Source: Sphaerosporella brunnea (Eukaryota > Ascomycota > Pezizomycetes > Pezizales > Pyronemataceae). Taken from it: DNA of 64,000 nucleotides. Every line of letters begins with the position of its first letter. The first letter of the stretch is position 1. The notes under the pieces are model-generated. The model searched no databases, was not told the origin of the DNA, and saw nothing but the letters and a program-made list of their open reading frames with translations. Positions 23,201 through 37,200 of the stretch are shown here, one piece after another. Where the stretch lies: assembly GCA_008704415.1 (NCBI GenBank), contig VXIS01000219.1, positions 18,477 to 82,476 of the forward strand, given 5' to 3'. A program made the position numbers and the translations under genes.

Positions 23201-26200
23201 CCGCGTTTTTTGGAGCCCCCGAAAAAGAAATGAGCGGGGTACATACTCGTAATGCGTACTTAGCTACGAACACATTTCTTCCTTCCGTTAACATTCTGGA
23301 ACCAAAGAAACTGAAAAATCTGAGATTACGGTGTCATACCGAAACGTCTGTAATATGAGTTGGATTGAATCTAGCGTGCTCATGCAGATTGATTGAGTAT
23401 TTCGGAATTGGGACTGACTGCTGCCGGGACCCCGCTGAAATACTCACTCCGAAACTCCGTCCGGACGCGGGTTTGATATCGGCCCTGTGAGGATCAAGGT
23501 CGCAACTTAGTAGACACATCGGTTCCTGACGTAGGACTACAGTTAGAAATCTTGATATATCGATGCAGATGCTGAAACCCCTGGGAAGAGATGCTACCGA
23601 GCTTCCTGACACCGTAGCGCAAAGGTAGAGAGAGCGAGCAGTTGTCGTTGAAGATTCAGGTAACGGAACGCTTTCCGTCGGCAAGCTAGCTTGGGGAGAT
23701 TTGAAGGTTGCTTGGCCGTCGAGTTCAAGGAAGGAAGCTAGTTGACAAACGGCAGCTGTGACTCGTTGTGACTGCCGACAAGTGAGGTCAAAAATGCAAT
23801 ATTTCATTTCTATAATCAGAAGAAGAAGGCAGAAATATAGGCACTAGCATGGCATCGGCCCTGCCGCCAAAGATTTGTTCCTGGCCCGACCAACCTAACT
23901 GGAGCTCTCATCACCACTCGCCCGTGATGGCGTAGGGGCTTTTTTATTTTCTTTTGCGGACTCCATCCAGCTTCGCCATTGCCCCCACTGTGGTTTCGAA
24001 CCTTGCGATCTTCCGCAATTTGCGGCTGGAGAACTGGATCACGAACCCAGCCTAAGCCTCGTGTGCGGCTTGCAGGCCGTGCACGTGCAGCCAGCCTATC
24101 TCAGCCCAGACCAGCCGGCTAAACCGTTCATAGATATCGCAGCAATTGCGGCGTCTTTCCCGTGCCCCTGTCTCTGGCCCTGTTCTTCCCCCACAGGCCA
24201 GCCTGCAGGAGTCGGGGATATGTGTCAGCTCGGTTCTCTCCGCGTGTGGGAGGTATTCCCGGGCTCAGCCCTCGCATTCAGGGAGAGACACTCGTAAAAA
24301 ACGACGCGCGAAGGCGAAGTGCTTTAGCAGCTATGTTTGCCTACGCGTAGGCATGCCACGAGTTTAACTTTTGATATAAGCCGAGAAACAGAGAGGCTTT
24401 AGGTAAGTCAATACAACGAGCTGCGGAACTATCCGTGCCGGTCCCGCTGGCCATGCATGCGTGCATGAGCTGATATCTGCATAAACATCGGCATTTCTGG
24501 GGGGGAAGGAATGCGAAGATCCAAGAGCCTCGATGATCACGACCATGACCTCAACAAGAAGCACTGCCAAAGCCTCTGCCCGGTATGTAGGCCTAATTAA
24601 TACTAGGCTGCGACCGGCTTTTTGCCTATCGCCATATCATCTCGCGTTCGGCCTGGCCGCGCGCCGCCTGGCCTCGTACCGTGCCGTCCCCGGACCCCGG
24701 CTCTGGCCAGCGAATCGTGGCCCCTGCTTCTTCACGTCAAAACGCGGACGCCAAACTGATGATCATCAGCCTCGCGACCCTAACCCCCTAGAGTACCGAG
24801 TACTTGTAGCTGCCATACCCGGTCTCTGCAGTCATCTACTCTACCCGCCCGCATCTTGCATTACCAAGTGCGTGCACTTGTTTGGTTTGGAAAGAATGCG
24901 CAGAATATTTCCAAGCCCATCTATCCAAGATGCATTCTATGGGAAGGAAAAAAGAGCTGGGCGCAGCGCGGATACGTGGCAATTGAGACAGCCAGCAAGC
25001 GCCAACGTCTTACGTACGGAAGCGCCTCCCCACCACAAAGAAAAGAAAGGAAAATAAAAAAGCGAAGAGCTCTAGAGCCTTATTCTGCCGAGACATGTGG
25101 CCGAAGTAAGCGAAGCGAGGTTTTCCCCCGGTGAAGGATGTGGAAAGTGGATCATCCATCCACACCGGCGAAATGAAAGTTCTGGATGGACGGATGAATA
25201 CTTCGTACTATAACCGTTTTTTTTCCTCTTTGCACTTCATGGGCACGCTGATCTCCTGGGAACAAACTGGCCGATCGCTGAATGTGCCGCTGGAAAGAAA
25301 GTATCGAGCTCTGTATCCACTACATACTCTACATACTAGCTAGATAGACCCATTCGTGCTTAACTATATAAGTAGGTCTAGACCTGTGTTCGTCGAGGCA
25401 GAACGTGTCGCGGCAATAGCCTCTCAAGCTTGCGCCGCTTCAGCGTCAGGATCTGCACAGCCAGCGAATCGTGAGATTGAAAATGTCATCCGCCGATGCT
25501 GATAGGGACCCCGGTGCACGCAGTCCGAACAATATCAACCTGCGCTTTTCCGCCAAGTGCACCAAATCGTGATCAGCACGCGGCAGAGGTGAGCGAAGGC
25601 TAGACGCGCGACAATACAGTTGTATGCATGAGTGCTAACGGTTTCGGGAGAGACATGCATAGCCCAGGCCAGCGGATAACGGGAGGAAATCGTTCGCTCG
25701 TTTATAGGTACATACTTCCTACCAAGGTAGGTTTATGGATGGCACCCCACATCTGTTAGCTAGAATTTTGGTCTAAAGAGCCGCGAAACACGCAGGAGTC
25801 TCATGGAACTCTCAAGAACTCAGAAAGAACAGGTCTGCAGCCATTAGTAACGGCAAGGGGGAGCTGGAGACACGAGGCTGAGGAAGTTTCGGTTTCGTGT
25901 GTGACCTTGAAACGTGAAGTCGCACTGACGGGGCCCGTGGGTCGCCAAGAGAGGGTGTCTGGCTGAGACGTGATGTTCTGGAACAGGACACGATGTGTCC
26001 TCTCTTGAAAGGGTTCATCGACCTAACGATCATTTACGTATCTCCCCCAGCCATCCCACAGACTTACCTACGTGGATCGGACGGCGACTATGCACGAAGA
26101 TTTTTGACGGCTGGGGAGGTCCGTGATGGTGCGGGAGGTACTATGGGTATCGTGATACCCCGTCGGCGATCTGGTGGGGGTTTCTATGAGTATCAATATC

Positions 26201-29200
26201 CGAAATCATGCAGTAGAACGAGTGCTCGCTCAAAGGCAAAAGACAAATATGGCTGTTCCCGTGACAAGATTATGGTTAACGGGTTCTTTGTTGGGGAAGG
26301 AGATATCGAGTACTCAAGGGTATCAATGGAATGGCTAAGTCGCTAGTCGAAAAAGCAGAAGGAAAGCAAACGTCCACCAGACGATGCAGAAGCTACATGA
26401 GGCAATATTGCGCCAGCCACACGCTTCCGGCGATTGTGACAACGAAGGAAACTTTTTCTAAACGAGAGAGCGATTCTAGACAATCGAAGAAAAGAAATCT
26501 GGGCTTCAAATACAACACTTGATATGTATAATGGCCGCCTGGAGGCATTGGCTGTGGTTTTCTCAATATGCAAAAGAGAGAGTTGCCAGTCAATTGGACT
26601 TCCGAGGCCCACTCTTTTACATTGGAAAAGGACGAAGATCATCCGAAAGGTCTTTTGCTAGCCAGTAATTCTCCGAGCTCAGTTATCAAGATATCTTCAC
26701 TATGCAAGGGCGGGCACGATCACAAACTCTATTCAGTTTGTGTATCCACTGCCATGGACAAAGCTCTCTTCTAAGATACACTTGCAGGGCCGTGCTTGCT
26801 GGTCCGCATACAACCCAACTGCTTGTGCACCGCAAACACGACGAAGCAAGCCACAGCCACTCAGCGTTTCCCCTTCGTTTGACCCAGATCTCCTGCATGC
26901 ATTGCGTCTATTCTGCATGAGGCTTTTATCCACCCGGTTTTCTTCGTCGCCCGTTTTTTGCCTGCCCCATAGATAGAGTATGCTGATTTGAATTCCATCC
27001 GTTTGTCCACAGCGGCTGCAGGTACGGATGCTCTTCAACGTGGTTTCATCTCATTTGACTTCCCCTCCTCCCGTCTGCAGCTCGCACATAAAGCATATGC
27101 ACCATGCTGTTCCTGGTACCTATATTGACGCAGTAGTATTACGGGGTTGCAGCTTGCAATGCAAACTTGCCGGCGGTGGAGAAACAATGGCTATCAAGCA
27201 CAATGCGAACACTAGTTCCATATGTACGTAGATTCGAGGACTGTCTCGTCCAGGTTTCTGGAACGTCAAAGTGTACACCTAGTACCTGTGTAAGCGCCAC
27301 AGTTTTACTTTCCACTCATGTCCGTGGCGACCGCCGCTGGCGGCCAATGATGACGTGTGGGTCTTTCCGATCCACGATATCTGCCTCACATATACAGCTT
27401 CGGCGTCACGCTTTACCAACAGTGTGGAGGAAGAACGTTTGTGGCAGTGGTGGTCGTTGAAGTTTATGCGTACAAGAGGGAGGGAGGGGCGGGATAAGCT
27501 GTGTCGAGTTCATCGGATGATGCGCGCGCCTGTGCAAAGTGTACATACTTAGGCATGAAGCGATTGGGACAGACAGCGATGCAGACGATGCAATGTGTAC
27601 CCTGGGTATGTGCCCACCCTGACATTGAAGAACATATTGTTTGGGTTCAAAATCAAAGTGTCGAGGCATCAGTTGATGTTGAAAAACTGTCGATCATGAT
27701 GGCGTGCGGGGTCTCACACACGTATTTTTTATTATTATCATTTGGCGCCGAGCGCCTTTCTCCGCATCGTGATATCGGAGACTAGTGCTGCTATTCGTTC
27801 CGACAATGGGGGAAGACCTGCGTGCCTCGACGGGTACAGAAAGTGTAAGCCGAAGAGAGGGGAGTTTGATCGATATCGTCATCATCATCCGAAGTGACAT
27901 TACCTTGCCGTGCCCCTCATCTCAAAAGTACCGAAAAAGAGGCACTAGTCAGATTTGGTGCGTGGGGCATCCGAGAGAGCTAGATTCGGTTTTTCCATTG
28001 GTGTGGACATCGTTTTTTTTTTGTTTTTTTTCCCTTTCAGAGAGAGGGGTGGTAATACATAAACGGTATACGCTATGGACAGCCATGCACGACCTGCATG
28101 TGGGAACAGTCACGGGGACTCTAGGCGCTGAGCTTCTGAGTCGGAAACGCAGGAGGCCTGGTCGATTCGGAGGATCCATAATTTCACCGAAGAAAAAAGC
28201 CCAGGTTACATACAACTCTGGGAATCTTCGAATTCACAAATCCAAAAAGACTTGTAAACGACTTCATGGAAAGATCTAGAATCTGAAACGGTGATGATGC
28301 TGACGTTGGACGACGACCATGGCCCTCATGGCCGATTGGATTGAGGGTTAGGTTTTCGTGGTAGCAAACAAAAAAAAAAAAATCCATCCTTCATCTTCTC
28401 GACGTCGAGTTCATCCTCGCCGCAACATCCCACCCCACGCCGGATCGAAATCCATGGCCACTGCAAGTAGATCTTACTACATCGTCATGTTGTCCGGAGA
28501 AACAAGACCTGAACTGATGATGTCCGCTGTATGCAGGAGTGGGTAGCGCGTCATGATGCCTACCCCCGCAGACACTATGGCAATTCTCTAAGCACGGCCA
28601 ACGCATGTGCGCAGGTCGAGGTCGCGTTTGATGAAGCTTAAGCCGCCAGAAGAGGCATGTAAAAACCTTCTCGGCGGCCCCATTCGCGATGTAATAACTT
28701 GCCTCTGCTGGTTTTCTGCGGAGCAGCTGCTGTTGGGCATAGTGGAAAAATCGCGATGTAAGCGCTACGACAATGGACATTCAACAGAAGGTACAAGACA
28801 CAACTGTGGAGAGGCCGATAGAACGATAGTTGGGTAGATGTTCCTTTCGGCCCTTGTAGAGACGTTCTGCCCGGGCAGCCACGCAACAATTATATAATAC
28901 ACAGCGGGTAATATTGTGTTGTTTGCTATTAACTATTCCAAGATTAACATTATTTGTGCCTGTCAGGCAGGTCACGGATCCCGCAGTGTGACCTGGGCGA
29001 CAAGGCGCCCGGGTCGCGCAAATGTGACACTGCCGATTGACCGCACCGGGGACGATATCGTTGTGTTTGCGCTATCTCCGCCTCGCTGCACAACCGAGTG
29101 TCCAAGGGTTTAGTTCCTTCACTAGAGAAGCCTCACGATGATCACCCATCGTACCGTGGCCTGTCAAACGCAAAGCTAGAAGAACCCAGATCTGGCGGCG

Positions 29201-30179
29201 CAAAAGGGGCGCTTAGAGGCGGCGAAACGCGACAAGTCGAGGGCAGCACCGATGCCTTCTTGGCCCCCAAAATTCGCTAAGGAGCCGACTCTCAGTGTTC
29301 ACCAAAGATGTTTTTTCGAAACCAGGGCTTGCATGTTGGGAAGGGGGCCGAATGAACGACCACCACCGACGAATTCGGTGAAGGGCTTGACTCTAGGACG
29401 TACCGTACCTACTGAGAAGGAGAGCGAACCCGCAGGGGCCCTGCACAGACACCCACCACCACCATTATTACTGCCCCTTCTTTATTGGGGGTGCATACCG
29501 CAGGGGTGTGGAAGGAGGCGGGGGGTAAAAATGACGGGGATAAGAGGTACTGGAAAAAAGCAAAAAAAAAAGTCGAAAGAACCGAGTCGGATGCTGGTCC
29601 CTGCTTGTGCGACTCTAGACTATGCCCGTGGAGTGGGTGGGTATGTAAAAGTCGAAACCTACTGCGCAGTCTACCGCGCTCTCTTCAGGTCCAAGCTTAA
29701 AAAGCCACCAAGAGTCTCGCATTGGCATACCTTTATATCAGGTGGGCCCCACTTCGAGATTTTGTCTGCCTGCTTTCCAGACTACCTAGGACCGACAGCC
29801 CAGCGCATCATCTCATCATCACCCCTTCTTCCGCACCACCACCACTACTTACCGTGTTTGTTCCGTTCAGCTCTGGCCTCGACGAACAAACCCTCATCCT
29901 CACCGGTCATATTAGACGGCACAACCCCCCCCCCCGGCCTTAAGTTTTCTTTCTTCTCAGAGGCACTAGAAGGAAGAAACCAAGCCTTGATTTCCCCCGG
30001 CCTCCTACAAATCATTCAAAATTCAGGAACTTGAAGTTTTACCACGGTCTCTACCGTGGGGTCCCGCATTTCACCAACCTCAGTTGCCTGCACACTCCAG
30101 TGCAGCCTTCCCCGAGTTCCCTCCTACATTGGTCTCCGACTTTCTGGCACACGCCGGGATCAACTACCCTCGAGGACTC
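14217..30179. other. Long gene-poor region
   Basis: About 16 kb without a convincing protein gene. Open frames exist (for example 23334-23807 minus, 157 codons; 24533-25057 plus, 174 codons; 29252-30034 plus, 260 codons), but none shows a recognisable domain, a consistent multi-exon model or coding-like composition. A G14 run lies near 19383-19396, and AT-rich patches occur near 17030-17420 and 18600-18720. CT-rich DNA at 29800-29960 probably belongs to the promoter or leader of the Myb-like gene. Degraded gene remnants may exist that I cannot recognise by eye. Confidence 0.5.
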
Positions 30180-31269
30180 ATGAACAGCTACCACGGAGGG
30201 GTGAGCGAGAGCTCGGAATGGGTTCAGCCTCTGACCGTACGCCCCACAGTCTACCTAGCTTGCACCCACCGTCGAATGTATTTTTGACTGTTTGATAGAG
30301 CACATTGAGCTACCACGCCCACGCAACATTGGGGGACCATCATCATTCCCACCATGGGCACAGTAATCACAACCACTCGCACGGACCCTCTCATCCACAC
30401 ACATATCCGTCTCAACACCTCCCAACGTCGATCGTGGACCACGTATCGGCACCATTGATGGAGTCCCCGTCCTACTCTCAAGACCGCGAGTCGATCCATT
30501 CCGAGCGCGGGGGTGACGACAGAGAGGATACGGCAAATACGGCGCCGCACAACAGCCTGCCTCCGATTTCGTCATACCCGCTGTCAACCATGTGCCCGCT
30601 TCCTAGCCAAGCTTTTAAGCGCTCCTATCAACCGGAAATCATCACTCCCGTGTCTTCCCCGCAGCCGTCAAAGCGAAGGAAGAGCACCAGCAAGGAGGCA
30701 TGGACGATGACCGAGGACGACAACCTTCTCCTGAAGCTGAAAGACGAGGAGGGTCTGCCATGGAAAGTCATTGCGAATCGATTCCGGGAGATGAACCGAG
30801 GCGAGTTCAGGGTACCCACACTCCAGATGCGATACAAACGTCTCAAGGAGAAGATGCGAGTGTGGGATGCCGAAGATGTTGGTTTTCCCATTTTATTTTT
30901 TTTCAATCCTTCTCAATCAAGAACACCCCCACTAACTCGAACATGCAGCTTCAATACTTGAAGGAGGCAAAGGAATATGTCGAGAAGCAGAAGTGGGAAC
31001 TTATCTCACAGCGAATGCTAGAGATCGGTTGCAAGAAGAAGATCCCCGGTAGCACTTGCGAGAAGAAGTGGAAGGAGATCTGTCCCCAGCCGATCAACAC
31101 TCAGCAGCTTCCTGGTGCATCTGGACCCAACTCTGCCAGCACGGACAGCGCGATCAGTATGACAAGCCACGGCCTTGCACAGGCCTGCGATATGAAGAGA
31201 GAGCTCAGCCAAGTCAGTGAGGAGGAGGTAGAGGGCCTCGGAGTGCATGTGAAGATGGAACGGGAGTAA
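30180..31269 (+). CDS. Myb/SANT-like DNA-binding protein, about 306 aa, 3 exons
   Basis: Exons 30180-30200, 30299-30877 and 30949-31269. Introns are 98 bp (GTGAGC...GATAG) and 71 bp (GTTGGT...CACTAACTC...GCAG), both phase 0. A His-rich stretch (about aa 13-46) is followed by a basic NLS-like PSKRRKSTSK (130-139) and two helical Trp-rich units: one from AWTMTEDDNLLLKLKDEEGL (about 140-200) and one around KQKWELISQRML to CEKKWKEI (about 201-250). The first resembles the Myb/SANT-like domain of ascomycete regulators. The acidic C-terminus ends at TAA 31267-31269. The start is uncertain: the frame stays open upstream to about 30000 (including FPEFPPTLVSDFLAHAGINY, which looks conserved) but has no nearby ATG, so a further 5' exon is possible. 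Likely a nuclear transcription factor; targets unknown. Confidence 0.75.
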
Positions 31270-34200
31270 CAAGAGGTCATCAGCATGAAAGGGTATTGGG
31301 GTTTTTTCGTATTCATTCGATCCATCATCGTTATTTCATTACCGTTATATATTAAAGGGGAAAGCTCGCGCTGGCAAATATGGTGTTCAAGTGGTTCTGT
31401 TTTGGGGGTTTGGGGGTTTCTTTTCTGTCTTTTTATGGGGTTATTGTCTGCTTTTTTTCCTTTTTTTTTGTTGTTTTCTGGTTCTCTTTCCTTTATATTT
31501 ATATGGGTAACGGGTTTTACTTATGTCTTTTTATTCTCTATTTTTCTTTTTTCTTTTTCATTTCATTTCATTTCGTCTTTTCTCGTCACGGTCTGTCGAC
31601 TGTTTCCTACCATCAGATCTCCTCTCGGGTTTCCTTTTTTCTCCAAGGTCTGGGTTTCGGGGATAGTGGGGGTTTTTAGGGGGCTCGGGGTGTCTCTTTT
31701 GTCTATTCAGTCATTTCTGGCTTGACACAGGTCATTATATCTGGATGTTCATCCAACGGCTCCACATCATGTAGAAACGGCGTTTCTATGAATGCAATCA
31801 CGACACGTAGTTGCAACTATCTCATCACGATCATGATCATTAAGGCACGCGTTCTACATAACAATCCGGCGCAGTGATCTCCGGTGAAACTGGGGGCAAT
31901 TTCAACGAATTCCGCGGCCTCCTCGGATGCTGTATCCGGAAGACCATCATTCGCCTAATTCATCGTGGACATGATCGACTGCAAAAACTCACAAGGCTGC
32001 TGCAGTAGTAATGGAAGATGGGCGGATAGACCTTCGCCCGTTGGTTGTTGTTATTTAGCTAGTGCTTTACGCACGGCCTTGACGCTATGATTGTCAGATA
32101 GGCCCCCGTGCTTTCGCTCTCATCCCTCCCTCCCATCCCTCCCTGCCATCCCTCCCTCCCCCCCCCTCTTCCCTTCCCTCCTATCCCTCCCTCCCTCCCT
32201 CCCTCCCGACCCGCAGTGACAGATAGCCGTAAAGAAATCTCGGGATACACCTGACACCGCCTTAATTATAAGGTCTCGATGGGCCAAAGCTGGAATCGAA
32301 GAGAAAAATTTTTACGATCAGAGCGGCGCCTGTTCCGGGAAGGCATCACGATGAAATCTCCCACGCGCAGTTCACGAGAAATCAGAGAAATCAAATTACC
32401 ACGACGTTGGTTCCTGGTTCAGGGCGCTCGGAAGGAACACGGCGCGGGAAAACCGTTCTAACTGCATTTGGCTCAGCAGAGTAAGTCTGGCCACGACAGG
32501 CTAGGGGGGTTGAGAATCCCAGTAACCCGTATAAGTCTCGTCAAGCGAGCGCCGAATCAGTAATGATCAGACAATCTAACTGCTTCTGGAATTGGCACGA
32601 TTTTCTCAGCAATTGCGCAAGTGGGCTGTGTCCGTTAAAGCCTTCTCCCGTGAAATAAGTGAAATAACGGTACAAACGCGTATCCTGCTTTAGCTGTTCC
32701 TCATTGAGTCTGCGTGCCGTCAGTTATGTATTATCGCTGTTCCTGCCGAAAGAGCCGGATGGTGCGGGCATTTCAGCACGGTTTCATGATGAATCATATA
32801 TACCTGTCTACTCGTGTCTTGAAAAACTTCGTGTTATCGATCGTTCTCCACGGCTCCCAGATGTTGGCCAGCTGAGCTCGTGATGCTTGTTTTTGCCGCG
32901 TGGAGTCACACTTCACCAGGATGGGGGTGAGCGAGCAAAGCAGCATCGATTTCCGCCTGCTGACGTCTCCATTTCGTTTTCGGCTGCCCTTTAACCCGTC
33001 AGGGAGGAGGCAGCAGACACCCAAGCCTAAAAGGGGCGCCTATCAGTGGGACACGAGCTCTCATACACAGGTGGGGTGAGGCTGTCGCGAAAAGGAAAAT
33101 GAAAAAGAAACCTAGAAGATTTTGATATTCTGGGTGGATGACGTATCGAAGACTAGTCCTCCGCGCGAGGCCCAGCTTGTTCTGCTGGGATTTCCCTTTT
33201 GTGGCCGGTAGATGTAGGTACCCGCAAGTGCAGCATACCTGAGCCTCAGTTCACCACCCGGTGCCTCCCATGATCATGAAAGCGGTGGGGGGAAACAACT
33301 GGGTCGTATCGTTGGCTCGCCTGTACATGGACCAAGTGCTCTGCCGGGTATGCGAGTGACTGACTATGCGGCACTACGGCGCTAGGGCACCATTGACTTG
33401 GATGGTGGGGGGTCACCGATAGCTGATTACACCCAGGCTTTGCAAGAGAAACACGACTTGGCGATTGCCGGCCGCTCGCAAGGTTGTAAGTACCGAGAGA
33501 TTTCGTGGGTGACATTCATCTTGGTAATTCCGCAGCTTTACTTGCCTTGTTACCCGCAGGTGCTTAATTTTTTGTCGGGAGACTATCCGTAGGGAATGTG
33601 ACGAAGGCTGTATACATTGGCCCAGGCTCCAATACACAGCAACCTGGTTCTACTCTGTAATTCCCCGCATATTATTAAGTTGGGTAAGTCCACACGGTGG
33701 GGTTTGTGCTTCCGCATAAGCTTGCGCGCGGTCGTCCTACGCTTTTGCTTCACCAGAACTCAATCGTGACCGTGACTGATGATGCCGTAAACCTAAAAAG
33801 CTGGATCGATTGCTGACTAACTCGATTCGAAACAAGACAATTTGAGGGTCGAGATATCGAACCGCTTTTTCATCAATGAGGAGGCCGTTTGCTTCGCATC
33901 CTGTGAAACAAAATCAATGTAGGTAAATCCATCCCGTCTGTCAGGAAACGCCTGCCCGACACATCGCCATACCTAGCCAGTTGACCGGTAAGTAATGATA
34001 TTGGTGTCTCTATATACCTGAGCACATGGTATACACGAGTTTCAGCTCACCGAAGAGTGCAGTTCTGCACATTCCTGTGTAAACTGAAAATCACCCGTCA
34101 ACGAATCAAATAGCTCATTCCCGCTTTTTCTATGTCGCTCGAGATGACAGCACTGGCCGCAAAGCCGCAACCGTCCGCTATGAGGATCCTTCTGAACCAG

Positions 34201-37200
34201 TCAAGAGCTCCTGTGTAAGGGAAGGTGAAGGTGATGGTGCGCGCGTGTGGCCAGCGCGCAATCTACGGGTGCTTGCAGAAGAGTTTTTTTTTCTTGCATC
34301 CCCACTGGATCATCTCAACCGGAAGTGGATACAAAAGTCAAGTATCCTGCAGCGTGCAACCGGTGCGAAGTGGATGACGGAAATAGCAATAGAGACGCCC
34401 TATATTACTTCCTACTATTGCACTTGGCAATGGGGCACAACTTCCCGCGTGTAATGCACCCCGAGAGTCATGAGTCCAAAGTACACCAGTAGGCAGAAAG
34501 CCCGAAGCCAGTTCCCGGATTCCACGGAGTGTATTTTGCGTGTAGGTTGATGGGCGCAAGGATTCACACTGCTCGTCGAACTTGGTAGACTTTCCGTGTG
34601 ACCCAAGAACAAGGTTCCAGCAATTTGCTCCTTGTAAACCGAATCTATGGTCTTGTGCTTGAGTAGCATGAGTATAGAGTGCCGGGAGATAGGAGCAAGG
34701 GCCGTGGTCCTTTGGATTAACCCCATGGAGATCACCGGCGACGCCAGAGGGGTAGACCTGGAATTGAAACGGAGCATTGAAGCCGATGATCTACGTTGTA
34801 CGGCGAGATCCATGAATATTTACGGCATCCATGGTTACCAGCCGTAGAGTGTTAATGTCGTGGGACGCTGCAGCAGTCGAGACTGGATTCAGCGAGTTGG
34901 CTGAATCATAAATAATGACTCGTGGCGTGGCGGCATAGGGCATCGAGTCCCAATCATGATGGGTATTCATAGCAGGTGTCACCTTTGTTGGTATGTAACT
35001 GTTCTGAATTTGAGCCTGCATGACAGGTTCTGTGCAGACATGCTTTACCAAGAAGCCCGAAAACTCGAATTATTGGCCACATCGAGACGTCTAGTCGACA
35101 CTCCCGCCGGTGCACCACGTGTTGCAGGAGAGCATAGTAATCACGGTTACTATCCTGAAGACTGGTGTTTTCCGTCCCCTTCTGCAGCGAATTTTAGCTA
35201 TGTCTATTTACCTGATGTACCTAAGCACTTCTGCAGCACCTGGCCGGGTCTCGCCGGAAACGCTGAAGTCCTCGGATTTTCTGGCAGCGCACACCTGCTG
35301 TCGAAAGCCGCTGGCGGAGAACCAGGCTTGTCTGTGAACGGGTATTTGCAGACTGAAGCAGAAGACGTACACCCAGAAGGTAGTTTAGATATGAGCGCAA
35401 GAGTATCTCGGGGTCACCGCAGCCGGCATACTATCACCACATCTCTTGCTATATCGCTGGCAGGAACATGCATACGATGAGGCCTTTTAGACCCAGCCGG
35501 CAAGAAGAGGCCGGCCGACTTGGTAGCGGAAAAGAGGCCACACGAACACAGACCCTCATATCGAAGTTTGGCGCCGCACATCACGGCAACGCGGCACGCA
35601 TGCCAGCCGGATCCTCAGGATAGGCATAGTACACCACAACTTTGTGCTGCGGTGCTATCTGGCATCCGCTTTTCCGCCTAAAAACTGTTGGTGTAGCGGA
35701 ATTATTCAATCACAGACAATCACTCGTATATTCGAGTATCACTTCATGATAGCTATGCCGAACAGCGACATCAAGTCGCTTCATCAGGTTACGTCATCTG
35801 GTGCAACATGTGGTCTATAGTCATTCTTCTGGGAATTGTTAGTGCGTGTCGATTTGAGGAACGGGTGCGGCACCAGTCCGCGGGATGGTTTCTTGGAATG
35901 ATCAATCATGCACTGCCGACATTCCGCCGGGTCTTCAGACGGGGAGAGCTCCATGCCCAAAGAAATGGTGCTTTTTGTTTTGTAAGAACTAAAATGTCGC
36001 TCGACAAGAACATCGGGTAGTTATACCCTAGCCAGATGCGCATTTCGGGAGTCTCGCAGAAAATGCCGATGGCCCACCGCTCAGTTCGCAATCGAGCTAC
36101 ATATGTATATACCACCGGCTACGGTCTGTGGCCCACCGACGGTTTCTCCGACTGGCTCGTGGGCAGAAAGCAGCTGGCATTCCCTTCCGATCGGCAAGTG
36201 CCTCTGGAACTGCGCCCCGAGCCGGCTTCGGAAATTAATGACCAGTCAATGTGACGCCAAGCAGCTGTTCTTCCAGCGCCAATTGGCTGCTGATCCACCA
36301 ACCCCGGATATCAATCTCGATTGGCCAGTGCGCCAACCGGGATATCAACCTAGCTGGCGCTTAGGCGAGGGCTGTCTAAATGCGACTTGTGCACGGTGCT
36401 GGAGAGCTGCTGTCCTTGTCCATCAACTTAATGATGGATGTATGGCCTCGTGGTAAGCACGCGCTCACGTGAAACCGTTCGTTCGTCCCGTTCCGGTCGT
36501 CGTGGCTATCTGCCGAGATAGGTTTCGGGAAGACAGAAGAAAAAGCAAAAACATTGCGTGCGTGTGGGGGGTATTTATTCTCTTCCCCATCTTCGCTCTT
36601 CTACAAAGCATGCTGCCGAACAAAAGCTCCGGTTCATGCAAAGCGCCTTGATATATCAATCTATCTGTTCTCAGGCTGTCGCCCCTACTGCTACGATGAA
36701 CTCGTATTGGGGAGAGAGCAAGCGCAACTTCTCACCCAATATTCGTCCATCATGTCACAGAAAATTCCTTATTTCAAGTTCAAGGCCGTTAGGCATAGCT
36801 GTGTCTGATCTCCACGTTCCTACTTCAAACGGCGCGGCCGAACAAACTCTTGAATTGGGCCGCTCGGGAATCACCGGATGAGGTTTTCAGCGGATGACGA
36901 TATGGCATCAATTCGGCAGATTCGAGGATCCAGTGCGTGTCACAGCTCGCTTCCGGGTGTCTGCATTGTAGTTTGGTCTCACCGCCTTCCAGTATGGAAT
37001 TCGGACCTTTTCAGGCTGATGCCCAATGTTACAGGCGATCAGGGTCCCTTTGGAGGCGAGGCACCGTGCCTATTTCAGCTGTCCTGACGTACATCTCAAG
37101 GTGGATAAGTACTACTACTACGTCTGGTATGTACGTGAAGGTATACCAAAAGAGCACAATGTACCAATCCACATAGGTCTAAGATTGGAAACATCGCCGC

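Noticed and set aside
23334..23807. 157-codon minus-strand ORF resembling the end of a fungal regulator
   Set aside because: Ser/Leu-rich composition only; no motif and no adjoining exon could be joined.
23985..24060. Possible tRNA on the minus strand (contains GGTTCGAAACC)
   Set aside because: A B-box-like string is present, but the acceptor and anticodon stems do not pair.
29252..30034. 260-codon ORF upstream of the Myb-like gene
   Set aside because: Low-complexity Pro/His/Ser content from CT- and CA-rich promoter DNA, out of frame with the gene, no domain.
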